64,000 nucleotides of DNA from contig NZ_CACSIJ010000011.1 in the NCBI RefSeq assembly GCF_902705855.1, forward strand, positions 101,094-165,093. The letters are read 5' to 3'. Position 1 is the stretch's first letter; each line of letters opens with the position of its first letter. The notes below the pieces were generated by a model. It was given only the letters and a program-made list of their open reading frames with translations. It had not been told where the DNA came from and ran no database searches. The position numbers and the translations under genes are program-made. This DNA comes from Zhongshania aliphaticivorans (GTDB lineage: Bacteria > Pseudomonadota > Gammaproteobacteria > Pseudomonadales > Spongiibacteraceae). Positions 18,579 through 28,085 of the stretch are shown piece by piece.

Positions 18579-19811
18579 ATGAGTGAAGCATGGATTATCG
18601 ACGCCTGCCGTACGCCGCGTGGCATAGGTAAATTAGGTAAGGGCGCATTGGCAGAAATTCATCCACAGCAGTTGGGTGCCTGCGTATTAAAAGCGCTGGT
18701 TGAGCGCAATAAAATTAATACTGCGGAAGTGGACGACGTAGTGTGGGGCACTAGCTGCCAGCGCGGTCGTCACGCCGGTGATATGGGCCGGATGTCGGCC
18801 TTAGATGCTGGTTTTGATATTCGCTCTAGCGGCGTAACGCTAGACCGTTTTTGTGGTTCTGGTATTACCAGTGTGAATATTGCTGCGGCCTCGATTATGT
18901 CTGGTATGGAGGATATGGTTATTGCCGGTGGTGCCGAGATGATGTCTAGCTACGGCCACGATAACGGCTTGCCAGAGATTATGGACAGCGGCAATTTACG
19001 TTTGCGTGAAAGCCATCCACAAAGCCATCAAGGTGTGTGTGCAGATACCATTGCAACCTTGGAAGGCATCGATCGCGAAGCCTTGGATAAGTTGGCAGCC
19101 TTGAGCCAGCAGCGCGCGGCCCACGCGATCGAGAATGGTTATTTCAAGAAAAGTGTCGTGCCGGTTTATCACGAAGACGGCACTTTGGCCTTGGACAAAG
19201 AAGAGTTTCCACGTCCAGGCACAACATTTGAAACCTTGTCGCAACTTAAGCCTTCATTCCCCGCGCTGGCCGATAAAGAGTTGGACGAGAGCGGCCTAAC
19301 CTATCGCAAATTAATGCAGCAAAAATACCCCGATATTGAAATAAATCACGTTCACCACGCAGGTAACTCATCAGGTGTGGTTGATGGTGCGGCGGCGATC
19401 TTGCTGGCTTCACCAGAGTACGCGACAAAGCAGGGCTGGAAGCCTCGCGCAAAAGTCTTGGCCATGGCGAACATGGGCGACTGCCCAACTCTAATGCTGA
19501 ATGCGCCGGTGGCTGCTGCTGAAAAAGTGCTTAAAAAAGCGGGTTTAACCGTTGATGATATCGACCTGTTTGAAGTTAACGAAGCTTTTGCCGTGGTACT
19601 TGAGCGCTTTATCCGCAAGCTAAATATTGACCGTGACAAGATAAATGTTAACGGCGGTTCAATGGCCCTAGGTCATCCTATTGGCGCGACCGGTTCTATC
19701 CTAATCGGTACCGTTTTGGATGAATTAGAGCGTCGAAATTTAAAGCGCGGTTTAATTACCATGTGTACTGCGGGCGGTATGGCGCCAGCAATTATCATTG
19801 AGCGTATGTAA
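18579..19811 (+). CDS. Acetyl-CoA C-acyltransferase (thiolase)
   Basis: This 410-residue thiolase cleaves 3-oxoacyl-CoA with CoA. The acylated Cys is in LDRFCGSGITSVN. The catalytic His is in GGSMALGHPIGATGS, the second Cys is in LITMCTAGGMAPAIIIE, and FEVNEAFAVV is also present. The start at 18579 (MSEAWIIDACRTPRG) follows a GAGG sequence by 8 bases and fits the family N-terminus better than the ATG at 18561. With the preceding SDR and following acyl-CoA dehydrogenase it provides most beta-oxidation steps; no enoyl-CoA hydratase is visible here. Confidence 0.93.
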   Translation: MSEAWIIDACRTPRGIGKLGKGALAEIHPQQLGACVLKALVERNKINTAEVDDVVWGTSCQRGRHAGDMGRMSALDAGFDIRSSGVTLDRFCGSGITSVNIAAASIMSGMEDMVIAGGAEMMSSYGHDNGLPEIMDSGNLRLRESHPQSHQGVCADTIATLEGIDREALDKLAALSQQRAAHAIENGYFKKSVVPVYHEDGTLALDKEEFPRPGTTFETLSQLKPSFPALADKELDESGLTYRKLMQQKYPDIEINHVHHAGNSSGVVDGAAAILLASPEYATKQGWKPRAKVLAMANMGDCPTLMLNAPVAAAEKVLKKAGLTVDDIDLFEVNEAFAVVLERFIRKLNIDRDKINVNGGSMALGHPIGATGSILIGTVLDELERRNLKRGLITMCTAGGMAPAIIIERM

Positions 19812-19894
19812 TTCAATGGTTGAAAAAAGGAGGCGCTGAGCGTCTCCTGCTTTTATTATTTTTCTTTAAATTTTATATGGCAGGGCTAGGTGTA

Positions 19895-21040
19895 ATGAAT
19901 TTAAATCTCACAGAAGAGCAGCAGTTCATTCAGCAAACGGCAGCGGATTTTGCGGCCAAAGAGCTAGTGCCAAACGCTGCTAAATTGGATGAAGGAAAAG
20001 GCAAAGAGGAATTTTTAGCTAACCTTAAAAAGCTAGCCGACCTCGGCTTTATGGGCTTGAACGTGGCCGCTGATTACGGTGGCACAGAAGCGGGTACAGT
20101 TGCGTTTAGCCTTGCTATTACTGGATTAGCGAGAGGCTGTGCGTCAACAGCCGTCACCGTGTCGGTGACCAATATGGTGGCGGAAGTGATTCAATCAGTG
20201 GCTAGCGAAGATCAGAAGGCGGCGTATCTACCTAAAATATGTTCAGGTGAATATTTGGCAGCTGGCTTTTGCTTAACAGAATCGGGAGCAGGCTCAGATC
20301 CATCTGGCATGAAAACTACGGCAGTGCGTGACGGCGATAGCTGGGTATTAAATGGCTCTAAAGCCTATATTACTAGTGCTGAATATGCCGGTGTGTTTGT
20401 GGTTTGGGCGGTGACAGATAAAGAGGCGCCGCGTGGCAAAGGTATTTCATGCTTCTTGGTTGAGCGTGAAACTGCTGGTCTGACCGTTGGTCCCGCTGAA
20501 GAAAAAATGGGTCAGAAAGGCTCGGCGACCAATCCCGTCTATTTTGATGATTGTCGCGTGCCGGCTTCAGCCTTGATGGGGACATTGCATCGCGGCTACC
20601 AAGTTGCGCTAGGCGAGTTGGCAGGTGGTCGTATTGGCGTCGGTTCGCTGGCCTTAGGAATCGGCGAAGCAGCTTTAGATTACGCCCGCGATTATGCAAA
20701 GGAACGTCAGCAATTCGGCCAGGCTATTTCTAATTTCCAAGGTTTGCAATGGATGCTCGCAGACGCTTACACCGAAATGGAAGCGGCACGTTTGCTCTTG
20801 ATGCAAGCGGCGTTTACCAAAGAGAGCGGCGGCGATTTTGGTAAGCAGGCGTCCATGGCGAAATTGTTCGCTACTGAAGCAGCAAATCGCGCTTGTTACG
20901 CTGGCTTGCAGATATTAGGTGGCAATGGCTATAACCGAGAATACCCGTTGGAGCGATTGGCGCGTGATGTGCGTATCACCAGTATTTACGAAGGTACCAG
21001 TGAAATTCAACGTATGATTATTGCGCGAAATATATTGTAA
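19895..21040 (+). CDS. Acyl-CoA dehydrogenase
   Basis: This 381-residue FAD enzyme catalyses the first oxidation of acyl-CoA to enoyl-CoA, passing electrons to ETF. The family signatures FCLTESGAGSDPSGMKTTA and the C-terminal LQILGGNGYNREYPLERLARDVRITSIYEGTSEIQRMIIARNIL are intact; the Glu in YEGTSEI is at the short/medium-chain catalytic site. The ATG at 19895 gives the normal start (NLNLTEEQQFIQQTAADFA); 19877 is also possible. A longer form from 19820 would add an unlikely Leu/Phe-rich stretch. It is third in the beta-oxidation set. Confidence 0.93.
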   Translation: MNLNLTEEQQFIQQTAADFAAKELVPNAAKLDEGKGKEEFLANLKKLADLGFMGLNVAADYGGTEAGTVAFSLAITGLARGCASTAVTVSVTNMVAEVIQSVASEDQKAAYLPKICSGEYLAAGFCLTESGAGSDPSGMKTTAVRDGDSWVLNGSKAYITSAEYAGVFVVWAVTDKEAPRGKGISCFLVERETAGLTVGPAEEKMGQKGSATNPVYFDDCRVPASALMGTLHRGYQVALGELAGGRIGVGSLALGIGEAALDYARDYAKERQQFGQAISNFQGLQWMLADAYTEMEAARLLLMQAAFTKESGGDFGKQASMAKLFATEAANRACYAGLQILGGNGYNREYPLERLARDVRITSIYEGTSEIQRMIIARNIL

Positions 21041-21050
21041 GTTTTGATTT

Positions 21051-21079
21051 TGAGCGGCCGGATATTATCTGGTCGCTCA
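21051..21079. terminator. Hairpin between the convergent acyl-CoA dehydrogenase and rlmA genes
   Basis: TGAGCGGCC (21051-21059) pairs with GGTCGCTCA (21071-21079), with one G-T pair. T-rich sequence follows. It is probably bidirectional. Confidence 0.6.
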
Positions 21080-21110
21080 GTTCCTCTTTCTGTTTTTTCA
21101 CGTAAATATT

Positions 21111-21968
21111 TTAATTTCCGAGATGACTGATTACCCGTATTAGTACATCACCGGTAACCGCAATATCTTGTAATTTGGCGACTCGATCGCGGCCCTCGCG
21201 GCTTGCGCGATAGAGGTGTGGAGTCATCACTAATAGCTGTTCAAACTGCGCTGCGGTGAGTGGCTCAGTGGTGAATTGCACAGCTTGGCTATGGCTGAGT
21301 TGCCAGTTTGCATCAAGGGCAGCACTGACGTCGGTAGGTGGATTGCGACGCACCGTTTCGTAAATGGCACTGCGTAATTCGATCAGATGCTCAGGGCCGG
21401 GGTCGGCCATTACAATGTGACCACCGGGCTTTAAAACCCGCTTAAATTCGCTGTAAACCGGAAAGCCAAAGGTGCATAACAAGATATCCTGACTCTGATC
21501 CGGTAGCGGTATTTGGCGGTTGCTGGCAACCAAACCATTCAGTTGGGGGTTGCGGATTTTACAGCTGCGTACTGCCCACTTTGAGATATCTAAGCCCGTT
21601 GCCGTCAGCGCAATATCCTGTGCTAATAAACTCTCACAAACTGAATTAAGGTAATACCCTTCACCGCAACCCGCATCTAAGATCGCTAACTGGTGATTCC
21701 CTTGCGCGAGCGTTTCTATAGTCGATGCCAAGGCTTGCGCCAGCGGCTGGTAAGCGCCGCTGTTTAAAAAATCACGCCGCGCGGCAATCATTTCTTTGCT
21801 ATCGCCGGGATCGAGGGACTTTTTATTCTGCACCGGAAGTAGGTTTACATGCCCCTGCTTTGCTATATCAAAACAGTGATTGTTTTGGCAGCGCCAGGTA
21901 TTGCCGTCTTGTTGCAACTCGCTCTGGTCGATGGGGCAGAGCAGGTGGGTGAGGGGCAGTAATGGCAT
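21111..21968 (-). CDS. rlmA: 23S rRNA (guanine-N1)-methyltransferase RlmA
   Basis: RlmA (RrmA) methylates G745 of 23S rRNA using S-adenosylmethionine. The 285-residue protein begins with the family zinc-finger region (residues 9-34), then GHVNLLPVQNKKSLDPGDSKEMIAARRDFLNSGAYQPL, which is nearly diagnostic. The SAM-binding LAILDAGCGEGYYL follows. One oddity is that the usual CPxC start of the zinc finger reads CPID here: Cys11 is kept, and Asp14 sits where the second Cys normally is. Cys27 and His31 are conserved. It is the last gene of a long minus-strand run. Confidence 0.93.
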   Translation of the reverse strand: MPLLPLTHLLCPIDQSELQQDGNTWRCQNNHCFDIAKQGHVNLLPVQNKKSLDPGDSKEMIAARRDFLNSGAYQPLAQALASTIETLAQGNHQLAILDAGCGEGYYLNSVCESLLAQDIALTATGLDISKWAVRSCKIRNPQLNGLVASNRQIPLPDQSQDILLCTFGFPVYSEFKRVLKPGGHIVMADPGPEHLIELRSAIYETVRRNPPTDVSAALDANWQLSHSQAVQFTTEPLTAAQFEQLLVMTPHLYRASREGRDRVAKLQDIAVTGDVLIRVISHLGN

Positions 21969-22036
21969 GATGTATCCGTTCTGGGCTTCAAATTGAGGCC
22001 GTCAGTATGCCGTAAATTGCAGTCTAAGGCTCGGCT

Positions 22037-23506
22037 CTAGTCGCTCGCCACCGCCCGACTTTGGCACCAGTGGCGCAGCGCATCGATATTCTCACTCATG
22101 GTAATTGCCAGCGGCACGGTATTCGAAATCTCGTGGAGTATATGAGCGGTTGTTAATTGTTCATTGCGGGCACTGGCGGAATAGCGGGCCGCGACGATGG
22201 CTTGTTCTATCTCTGCCCCTGTGAATCCTTCAGTGGCGGCACTGAGTTCGGCGCAGCGAAAGTCTTGAAGTTCAAAGTTACGCTTTTTAAGATGAATTGC
22301 AAAAATGTCTTGGCGGACTTTTTCTGAGGGTAAATCCACAAAGAAGATTTCGTCGAGCCGTCCTTTGCGAATGAGTTCTGGTGGTAGGCGCTGAATGTCG
22401 TTGGCGGTGGCGACAACAAATACCGCGTGTTTTCGTTCCGCCATCCACGTTAATAAGGTGGCGAGTATTCGGCGCGAGGTGCCGCCGTCGTGGGCGTCGC
22501 TACCAATGCCTTTTTCAATTTCATCAATCCAGAGCACACAGGGCGACATGGTTTCGGCAAGCGCTAAAGCTTCGCGCACATTGCGCTCAGATTCGCCGAA
22601 AAATTTATTGTAGAGCGCGCCCATGTCCATTCTTAGCAGTGGCAAACCCCATAAACCCGCTACGGCTTTGGCGGCCAAACTTTTACCGCCGCCTTGTACG
22701 CCAACCAGCATAATACCCTTGGGTGAGTCGTCGCCGTGTTGGTTAAAGGCCCGTTCACGTTTAGCTAGCCAGTCTTTTAATTTTGAAAGACCGCCGACTT
22801 GGGCGAAATTGGCAGTGTCATATTCAAAGCTTAAGACGCCCTCCATATCGAGTAATTCAAATTTGGCTTTGTTTACGGCGGCGATGTCGGAATGGGTAAT
22901 GGCGCCGTCTTGAAAAATAGCTCCCCGCGCTAGTTTGCGGGCGTCGTCTAAGGACAGGCCACGTAAATTGCTGATGAGCTTGTCTAGCGCGTCTCGGTCG
23001 GTTTTAACTTTGCGACCTTTGGTATTGGTGAATTCTTGGGCCTCTTTGTAGACTGCCGCTCGAAGCTTGTGATCTTCCGGTACAGAAAGACTAAAGCGGG
23101 CGCTGTGGCGCTTGAATTCGCTGGGAATATCTATGGCGTGACTGATTAAAATGAGGCACTGCCCTGTTTCTTCAGCGTCTAGAGCGATGTCTTTTATTAG
23201 TCTGACGATACGAGGTTCGTCATTTAAAAACGGATGAAAATCGCAGAGTGCATAAATGCCGGCGAGCTTAGTACTGCGAATATGTTTCAGTGCCGCTTCT
23301 GGCTCTGTGGTAAGTGTTTGGCTGCTTGCTTGGTCGTAGTCACAGCGGCGCAGGCCGTCGGTGATCGACCATGCAAATACCGGCATACCGAGTTGAATCC
23401 CGAGTTTTGACAGTAACGTTAACGCGCGTTTTTCTTCCCATGTTTCGATGATAACCACGGGAATACGAGATTCAATAATCAGGCGTAGGTCGTGGCTATC
23501 ATTCAT
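22037..23506 (-). CDS. AAA family ATPase, Ycf46-like
   Basis: This 489-residue protein has an N-terminal domain of about 240 residues resembling chloroplast/cyanobacterial Ycf46 (LIIESRIPVVIIETWEEKRAL). A single AAA module follows: Walker A GVQGGGKS, Walker B CVLWIDEIEKG, the sensor/arginine-finger segment VFVVATANDIQRLPPELIRKGRLDEIFFVDLP, and a small lid domain (GFTGAEIEQAIVAARY). The N-terminal half also reads like a degenerate ATPase domain (ILISHAIDIPSEFKRHSARFSLSVPE). The cellular role is unknown in bacteria. It is 28 bases downstream of the second WS/DGAT gene, so the two are probably co-transcribed. Confidence 0.88.
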   Translation of the reverse strand: MNDSHDLRLIIESRIPVVIIETWEEKRALTLLSKLGIQLGMPVFAWSITDGLRRCDYDQASSQTLTTEPEAALKHIRSTKLAGIYALCDFHPFLNDEPRIVRLIKDIALDAEETGQCLILISHAIDIPSEFKRHSARFSLSVPEDHKLRAAVYKEAQEFTNTKGRKVKTDRDALDKLISNLRGLSLDDARKLARGAIFQDGAITHSDIAAVNKAKFELLDMEGVLSFEYDTANFAQVGGLSKLKDWLAKRERAFNQHGDDSPKGIMLVGVQGGGKSLAAKAVAGLWGLPLLRMDMGALYNKFFGESERNVREALALAETMSPCVLWIDEIEKGIGSDAHDGGTSRRILATLLTWMAERKHAVFVVATANDIQRLPPELIRKGRLDEIFFVDLPSEKVRQDIFAIHLKKRNFELQDFRCAELSAATEGFTGAEIEQAIVAARYSASARNEQLTTAHILHEISNTVPLAITMSENIDALRHWCQSRAVASD

Positions 23507-23534
23507 GGGTGAGGTGTTTCCTGTTTAATTTTAT

Positions 23535-24989
23535 TTACGTCGCTGCTTTGTTTTGATGCTCTTGTGAGTGGTCACCAAGACAAGCCGTTTTAAGTTCTTC
23601 GAAGGAGTCTTGCAAACAGGCGGAGTAAAATTCCGGATCGGGCAACATTTTGCGGCAGGCGCTAAAGGATACCGAAATAGTACCAACCTTATCTAATACT
23701 GAGCTGTAAACAATATGGAAGAGGCCGACATTTGGCAACAGTGGCCCAAAATTCATACCGTCTACCATTTTGGCACCGCAGAAATACAGTTGCTGTGTGG
23801 GGCCGGGTACATTGGTGACTACCGTATTAAATATCACGGCGGCCTCGGTTAGGCCGGTTGCCGAGGCAGCGCGCATGGCAAGGGATAACATGCCGCCGGG
23901 TAGCACATTAGTCACATCTACCGCCATACGTGGGCCGAGTGCGTCGGCGTAGGCTTTGCTACTCATAGATGCGTTGTGGATCGCGCTTAGTCTGGCTTTT
24001 GGTTCTGTAATGTCGGAGTGCAGGGATACCGTCATAAAACCGACCATATTCCCGCCAGCGCTGCGTTCTTCATTGCTGCGTACATCAATAGGGCAGCCGC
24101 TGACCAAGGTTTTTTCTGGGAGCGCGTTTTTGGCAGACAGGTATTTGCGCAGTGCGCCAGATATAATGCACAGCATGGCGTCGTTGATAGTGGCGCCAGA
24201 TACGGTATTTTTAATGGCGCGAATATCTTCAAAGGCGAAGGGCACGGCATCGCAAACCCGGTGAGAAGAGATCTTGCCTTGGAAGAGGGTTTTTTGCTTG
24301 TCTTCGAGGGTGGTGAAATCTTGTTCTTTCTTGCCACGTTGGATGCGGCGCCAACTTGGTATCGCACTACCTAGTAAATTAATAAATTGACTTGGCTTTT
24401 TAAGGTTGTTCACCAAGGCTTTATTCAACATATGCCAGTCGTTATATTTTTGAACGATTTTTCTTGGCGCTATTCCGACGTCGACGGTGTCTGGGCTGAG
24501 ATCGTGGAGCAGTGGCACAAAGCGCGCGCCGGTGGCGCCATCCATTGCCGCGTGATGCACCTTGGTCATTACCGCAAAACAGCCTTTAGGAAGATTGCGA
24601 ACACTGTCTAGGCCTTCGATGATATACATTTCCCACAGTGGTTTGCTTAGGTCTAGGGGGCGGGCATGAATCCGTGATGCAAGAATGCAGAGCTGGCGCC
24701 AATCGCCGGGTTTCGGCAGTGCCATGTGATGTACGTGGGCCTCGATATCGGCATCTTCCACGTCTTCCCAATAGGGTTGATCTAGGTTTAATGGCACTTT
24801 GCGAAGACGGCGGTTAAAGATGGGGGACAGGTGTGAGCGGCTATCGATTAGCTGCAAAATTTGCTTAAAACGCACTAAGCCGTCTGGGGCGGTTGATTGG
24901 TCGTAAATACTCATGATACCGATATGCTGAGGTAAACCCTCAATCTCGGTGTGAATGAACATGGCGTCCTGACCTGAAAGCTGCTGCAT
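23535..24989 (-). CDS. Wax ester synthase/diacylglycerol acyltransferase, copy 2
   Basis: This 484-residue paralogue of the enzyme at 12071 has HHAAMDG at exactly the same residues, 145-151. The flanking blocks PLDLSKPLWEMYIIEGLDSV, NDAMLCIISGALRKYL and VTNVPGPTQQLYFCGAKM are shared. It lacks the Lys/Pro-rich C-terminal tail of copy 1. Two copies 10 kb apart, each with its own operon partners, suggest different acyl or alcohol preferences rather than recent duplication, since the sequences are clearly diverged. Confidence 0.93.
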   Translation of the reverse strand: MQQLSGQDAMFIHTEIEGLPQHIGIMSIYDQSTAPDGLVRFKQILQLIDSRSHLSPIFNRRLRKVPLNLDQPYWEDVEDADIEAHVHHMALPKPGDWRQLCILASRIHARPLDLSKPLWEMYIIEGLDSVRNLPKGCFAVMTKVHHAAMDGATGARFVPLLHDLSPDTVDVGIAPRKIVQKYNDWHMLNKALVNNLKKPSQFINLLGSAIPSWRRIQRGKKEQDFTTLEDKQKTLFQGKISSHRVCDAVPFAFEDIRAIKNTVSGATINDAMLCIISGALRKYLSAKNALPEKTLVSGCPIDVRSNEERSAGGNMVGFMTVSLHSDITEPKARLSAIHNASMSSKAYADALGPRMAVDVTNVLPGGMLSLAMRAASATGLTEAAVIFNTVVTNVPGPTQQLYFCGAKMVDGMNFGPLLPNVGLFHIVYSSVLDKVGTISVSFSACRKMLPDPEFYSACLQDSFEELKTACLGDHSQEHQNKAAT

Positions 24990-25078
24990 AAATATTCCCT
25001 ATTGTGTATTACCGCCTAAGATTATAAGAGTCCTTAGGGGCTGGCAATCACAGGAAAGGGTGAGGCGATCTGCAGATG

Positions 25079-26875
25079 CTAGGTAGTGGCGCTCAAAGCC
25101 CGTTCACGTTGTTGTAAAGACCAAAGATGGGCGTATTGGCCGCCTTGCTCGAGCAGTGTCATGTGGGTGCCTTGTTCGACTATTTCACCCTGTTCAAGTA
25201 CTAAAATGTGGTCTGCGTCGACGATGGTCGATAGGCGGTGGGCGATAACCAACATGGTGTGCTCACGGGCGATATCGCGAATGGCTTCAAGAATGAGGCG
25301 CTCAGAGGCGCTGTCGAGGGATGAGGTTGCCTCGTCAAATATCATTATGGGCGATTGCTTGAGCAAGGCTCTGGCGATGGCCACACGTTGTTTCTCGCCA
25401 CCAGATAATTTTAGTCCACGTTCGCCGACCATGGTGTCTACGCCCTTGGGCAGATGGGCAATAAAGTCACTGAGGTGAGCCATGCGAATGGCTTCGAGTA
25501 CGTCTTCATCGCTGGCGTCAATTCTGCCGTAGCGAATGTTCTCAAGAATGGACTGATTAAACAGCACGGTGTCTTGCGGCACGATGCCCAATGCGCGTCG
25601 CAGTGAGGATTGATCGACGGTTTTAATATCTTGGCCGTCGATAAGAATACGGCCTTCGCTGGCATCGTAAAATCTGAACAGCAATTTAAGCAGGGTAGAT
25701 TTTCCCGCGCCGCTACTGCCGACGATGGCGACCTTCTGATTTGACCCCACTTTAAAGCTAATGTTATTTATAATTGGGCGTTCACTTTGGTAGCGAAAAC
25801 TGAGATTTTCGACTTCAATACGGCCTTCGCTAAGTTGTAAATGCGGTGCGTTCTCGGCATTTGTAATCGTCGCTTTTTGGCGGAGCAGAGCAAACATCGC
25901 CTCGATGTTAGCCATTGAACCTTTCATTTCTCGGTACACAAAGCCGAGAAAATTTAGCGGTACAAAAATTTGCATCATAAAGGCGTTGATCAACACAAAG
26001 TCGCCGAGGGTCATGTTTTTGTTGACCACTTCGCTGGCGGCCAACACCATGGCGGCGGTCATAGCTGATGCTATGATTAAAGCTTGACCGGCATTGAGGG
26101 CGAAAAGGCTCAGGCGGTTTTGGCGACGCGCTTTCTCCCAGTTTTCTAATTCATTGTCGTAGTGATTGGCTTCGTATTGCTCGTTGCCAAAGTACTTCAC
26201 GGTTTCAAAATTTAATAAGCTGTCTACTGCCCGGGTGCTACTGCGAGATTCCGCCTCGTTGGCACGGCGTATATAGCCGGTGCGCCATTCGGTGGCAAAG
26301 ATAGAAAAGGCGACGTAGCAAACCACCGCGGCAAATACGATTACCGCAAACCACATGCTGTAGCGCCAGCCTAATAACGCTATGACTAGACCGATTTCGA
26401 TAAACGTCGGCACGATGTTAAATACCATAAACCGCAGTAAAAAATTTATGCCGTTGGTGCCGCGCTCGATGTCTCTGGATAGGCCGCCGGTGCGACGGTT
26501 AAGGTGGAACTCTAAATCTAGGGCGTGAAGGTGTTTAAACACAGTGAGGCCAACTTCGCGCATGGCGCGCTCGGTTACGCGGCCAAAAATAGTGTCGCGC
26601 AATTCTCCGAAGAGCACATTGGCAAAGCGCAGCACGCCGTAGGCGACTAAGAGTGCAATCGGTAAAATTAAGATGGCGGGCTGATCGTTTTTGTCGAGGG
26701 TGTCGACAATGTTTTTTAGAATGAAGGGTAAGCCAACGCTCGCTACCTTAGCGGCAATTAGGCACACCAAGGCCAGTCCAATACGTGAGCGAAATGCCAT
26801 TAAATACGGGATTAACTCGCGCAATGTGCTCCAGCTAACATCTTGGTTTTTGGAATAGGATGTACCGTGGCGCAT
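25079..26875 (-). CDS. ABC exporter of the Atm1/HMT family
   Basis: This 598-residue half-transporter has six N-terminal transmembrane helices (about residues 25-310) and a C-terminal ATPase. Walker A is GSSGAGKST, the signature is LSGGEKQRVAIARALL, and Walker B is IMIFDEATSSLD. The LEFHLNRRTGGLSRDIERGTNGINFLL segment is characteristic of Atm1/ABCB7-type transporters, which export glutathione-bound or sulphur-containing compounds and heavy-metal conjugates. The gene lies 89 bases upstream of WS/DGAT copy 2, but a lipid link is only positional. Confidence 0.92.
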   Translation of the reverse strand: MRHGTSYSKNQDVSWSTLRELIPYLMAFRSRIGLALVCLIAAKVASVGLPFILKNIVDTLDKNDQPAILILPIALLVAYGVLRFANVLFGELRDTIFGRVTERAMREVGLTVFKHLHALDLEFHLNRRTGGLSRDIERGTNGINFLLRFMVFNIVPTFIEIGLVIALLGWRYSMWFAVIVFAAVVCYVAFSIFATEWRTGYIRRANEAESRSSTRAVDSLLNFETVKYFGNEQYEANHYDNELENWEKARRQNRLSLFALNAGQALIIASAMTAAMVLAASEVVNKNMTLGDFVLINAFMMQIFVPLNFLGFVYREMKGSMANIEAMFALLRQKATITNAENAPHLQLSEGRIEVENLSFRYQSERPIINNISFKVGSNQKVAIVGSSGAGKSTLLKLLFRFYDASEGRILIDGQDIKTVDQSSLRRALGIVPQDTVLFNQSILENIRYGRIDASDEDVLEAIRMAHLSDFIAHLPKGVDTMVGERGLKLSGGEKQRVAIARALLKQSPIMIFDEATSSLDSASERLILEAIRDIAREHTMLVIAHRLSTIVDADHILVLEQGEIVEQGTHMTLLEQGGQYAHLWSLQQRERALSATT

Positions 26876-26939
26876 AGTGGGTTTCGCTTGAGTAGAATTA
26901 AAAATAATGGGTGTGCTGGCGAGTACTGGTCAACACTAA

Positions 26940-27272
26940 CTAGTGAAGTATATCGTCCGGAAAGCGGTGTGGTTCTAGCTGGAAATTCTCGACGCGATTG
27001 CCGAGGGTAATCACGCAGCCTTTGTATCGCTCGTGTCCGGTGGCGGTGAATTCGAATATATAACGACGCCAGAGTTTTAGCTCGCCTTGACGGTTGCGTT
27101 TAAACCAAACAGCCCGCAAGGCGACGTTGCCATCGAGCAAAGATAATTGTTGTTGTTGAAGGTGTTGGCGGGTGGCGCGCAGTGCTATTTCACGGGTGCC
27201 TTGGGCTCGCCAAAAATACCCGAGGATGGCGCAAAATCCAAACAGCGCGGTGACATCGAAGAGATCAAGCAT
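26940..27272 (-). CDS. DUF3301 family protein
   Basis: This 110-residue protein has an N-terminal hydrophobic segment (residues 3-20) followed by WRAQGTREIALRATRQHLQQQQLSLLDGNVAL. The LWRRYIFEFTATGHERYKGCVITLGNRVENFQLEPHRF end is typical of DUF3301. The function is unknown. It is probably anchored in the inner membrane with a cytoplasmic C-terminus. Confidence 0.82.
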   Translation of the reverse strand: MLDLFDVTALFGFCAILGYFWRAQGTREIALRATRQHLQQQQLSLLDGNVALRAVWFKRNRQGELKLWRRYIFEFTATGHERYKGCVITLGNRVENFQLEPHRFPDDILH

Positions 27273-27311
27273 GCCAGAGGTTTCCGTTGCGATAGATAGG
27301 CATTGTAGGGT

Positions 27312-27623
27312 CTAAAATATCCACGCAATGAGTAACCACAGGACGAGGAAGAAACCGAAAAAACCGCCGAGCATAAATTGCAGTTCACCGAGTAAACCGT
27401 CGCCGGCGGCAACAGCAAAAATCACCAAGGTGATGACGGTAATAAAAAATGCGATGACGGCAGCGTCTTTTAAACCTAACCCGGCACTGAAGTACTGCTC
27501 TACAAATGCCGACGCCAAGGGTAAAAATAAAATAAAGGCAAGGGCGAGCATAGCAATTAATGCGGCGGAGACGAGCGCAATTTTAATGGCTTGGCTGTCG
27601 TTTTTGTCGGGCGGTGTGCTCAT
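27312..27623 (-). CDS. Small hydrophobic membrane protein
   Basis: This 103-residue protein has three predicted membrane segments (about residues 16-36, 48-72 and 83-102) and a short charged N-terminus. I do not recognise a family. It lies 13 bases downstream of the PH-domain gene, so it is probably translated from the same mRNA. Confidence 0.65.
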   Translation of the reverse strand: MSTPPDKNDSQAIKIALVSAALIAMLALAFILFLPLASAFVEQYFSAGLGLKDAAVIAFFITVITLVIFAVAAGDGLLGELQFMLGGFFGFFLVLWLLIAWIF

Positions 27624-27636
27624 GCTGTTGCGGCGC

Positions 27637-28017
27637 TCAGGCTGGGCTGGACTGGCGAGCTTTCACCAATTCTCGAAACACTTCCGGTTTTGGCATGCCG
27701 TGGGCCTGAATCTCTGGATTGTCACCTGCGGTGAAGATAGACACGGTGCCAACACCAAATAAACGATTGAAAAATGACTGCTTAATTTTAACGGTGCGAA
27801 TGCCTGACACGTTAAGTTCGGTGCGCTCTTTACTTAGCAGGCCTTGCTCAAGAATGATCTCGTTGTCGTTAATCTCTAGTAGAGTTGATTTACACTTTAA
27901 ATACCAGACCAGCAGGATCAAAATGCCGATAGCTGCGGGAATCAGAATGACGGCAAGTATAAAGCCCAGTGGGTTATTGCGAAACATGGCGGGGTGTTCG
28001 GCGTATTGGCTGGTCAC
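27637..28017 (-). CDS. Bacterial PH-domain membrane protein (DUF304-like)
   Basis: This 126-residue protein has one or two close hydrophobic segments (residues 17-42), then a bacterial PH-like domain. Key segments are STLLEINDNEIILEQGLLSKERTELNVSGIRTVKIKQSFFNRLFGVGTVSIFTAGDN, the classic bPH2/YdbT pattern. The domain usually mediates assembly at the membrane. The exact role is unknown. Confidence 0.82.
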   Translation of the reverse strand: MTSQYAEHPAMFRNNPLGFILAVILIPAAIGILILLVWYLKCKSTLLEINDNEIILEQGLLSKERTELNVSGIRTVKIKQSFFNRLFGVGTVSIFTAGDNPEIQAHGMPKPEVFRELVKARQSSPA

Positions 28018-28085
28018 CTTAGCACTCTCTCTATTAAGTAAATTGATCGTCGTATTCTACACGGATTGTGTGGTGGTGCACTCGA

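Noticed and set aside
24032..24367. Antisense frame in the second WS/DGAT gene
   Set aside because: No coding signals; the sense gene has an intact active site.
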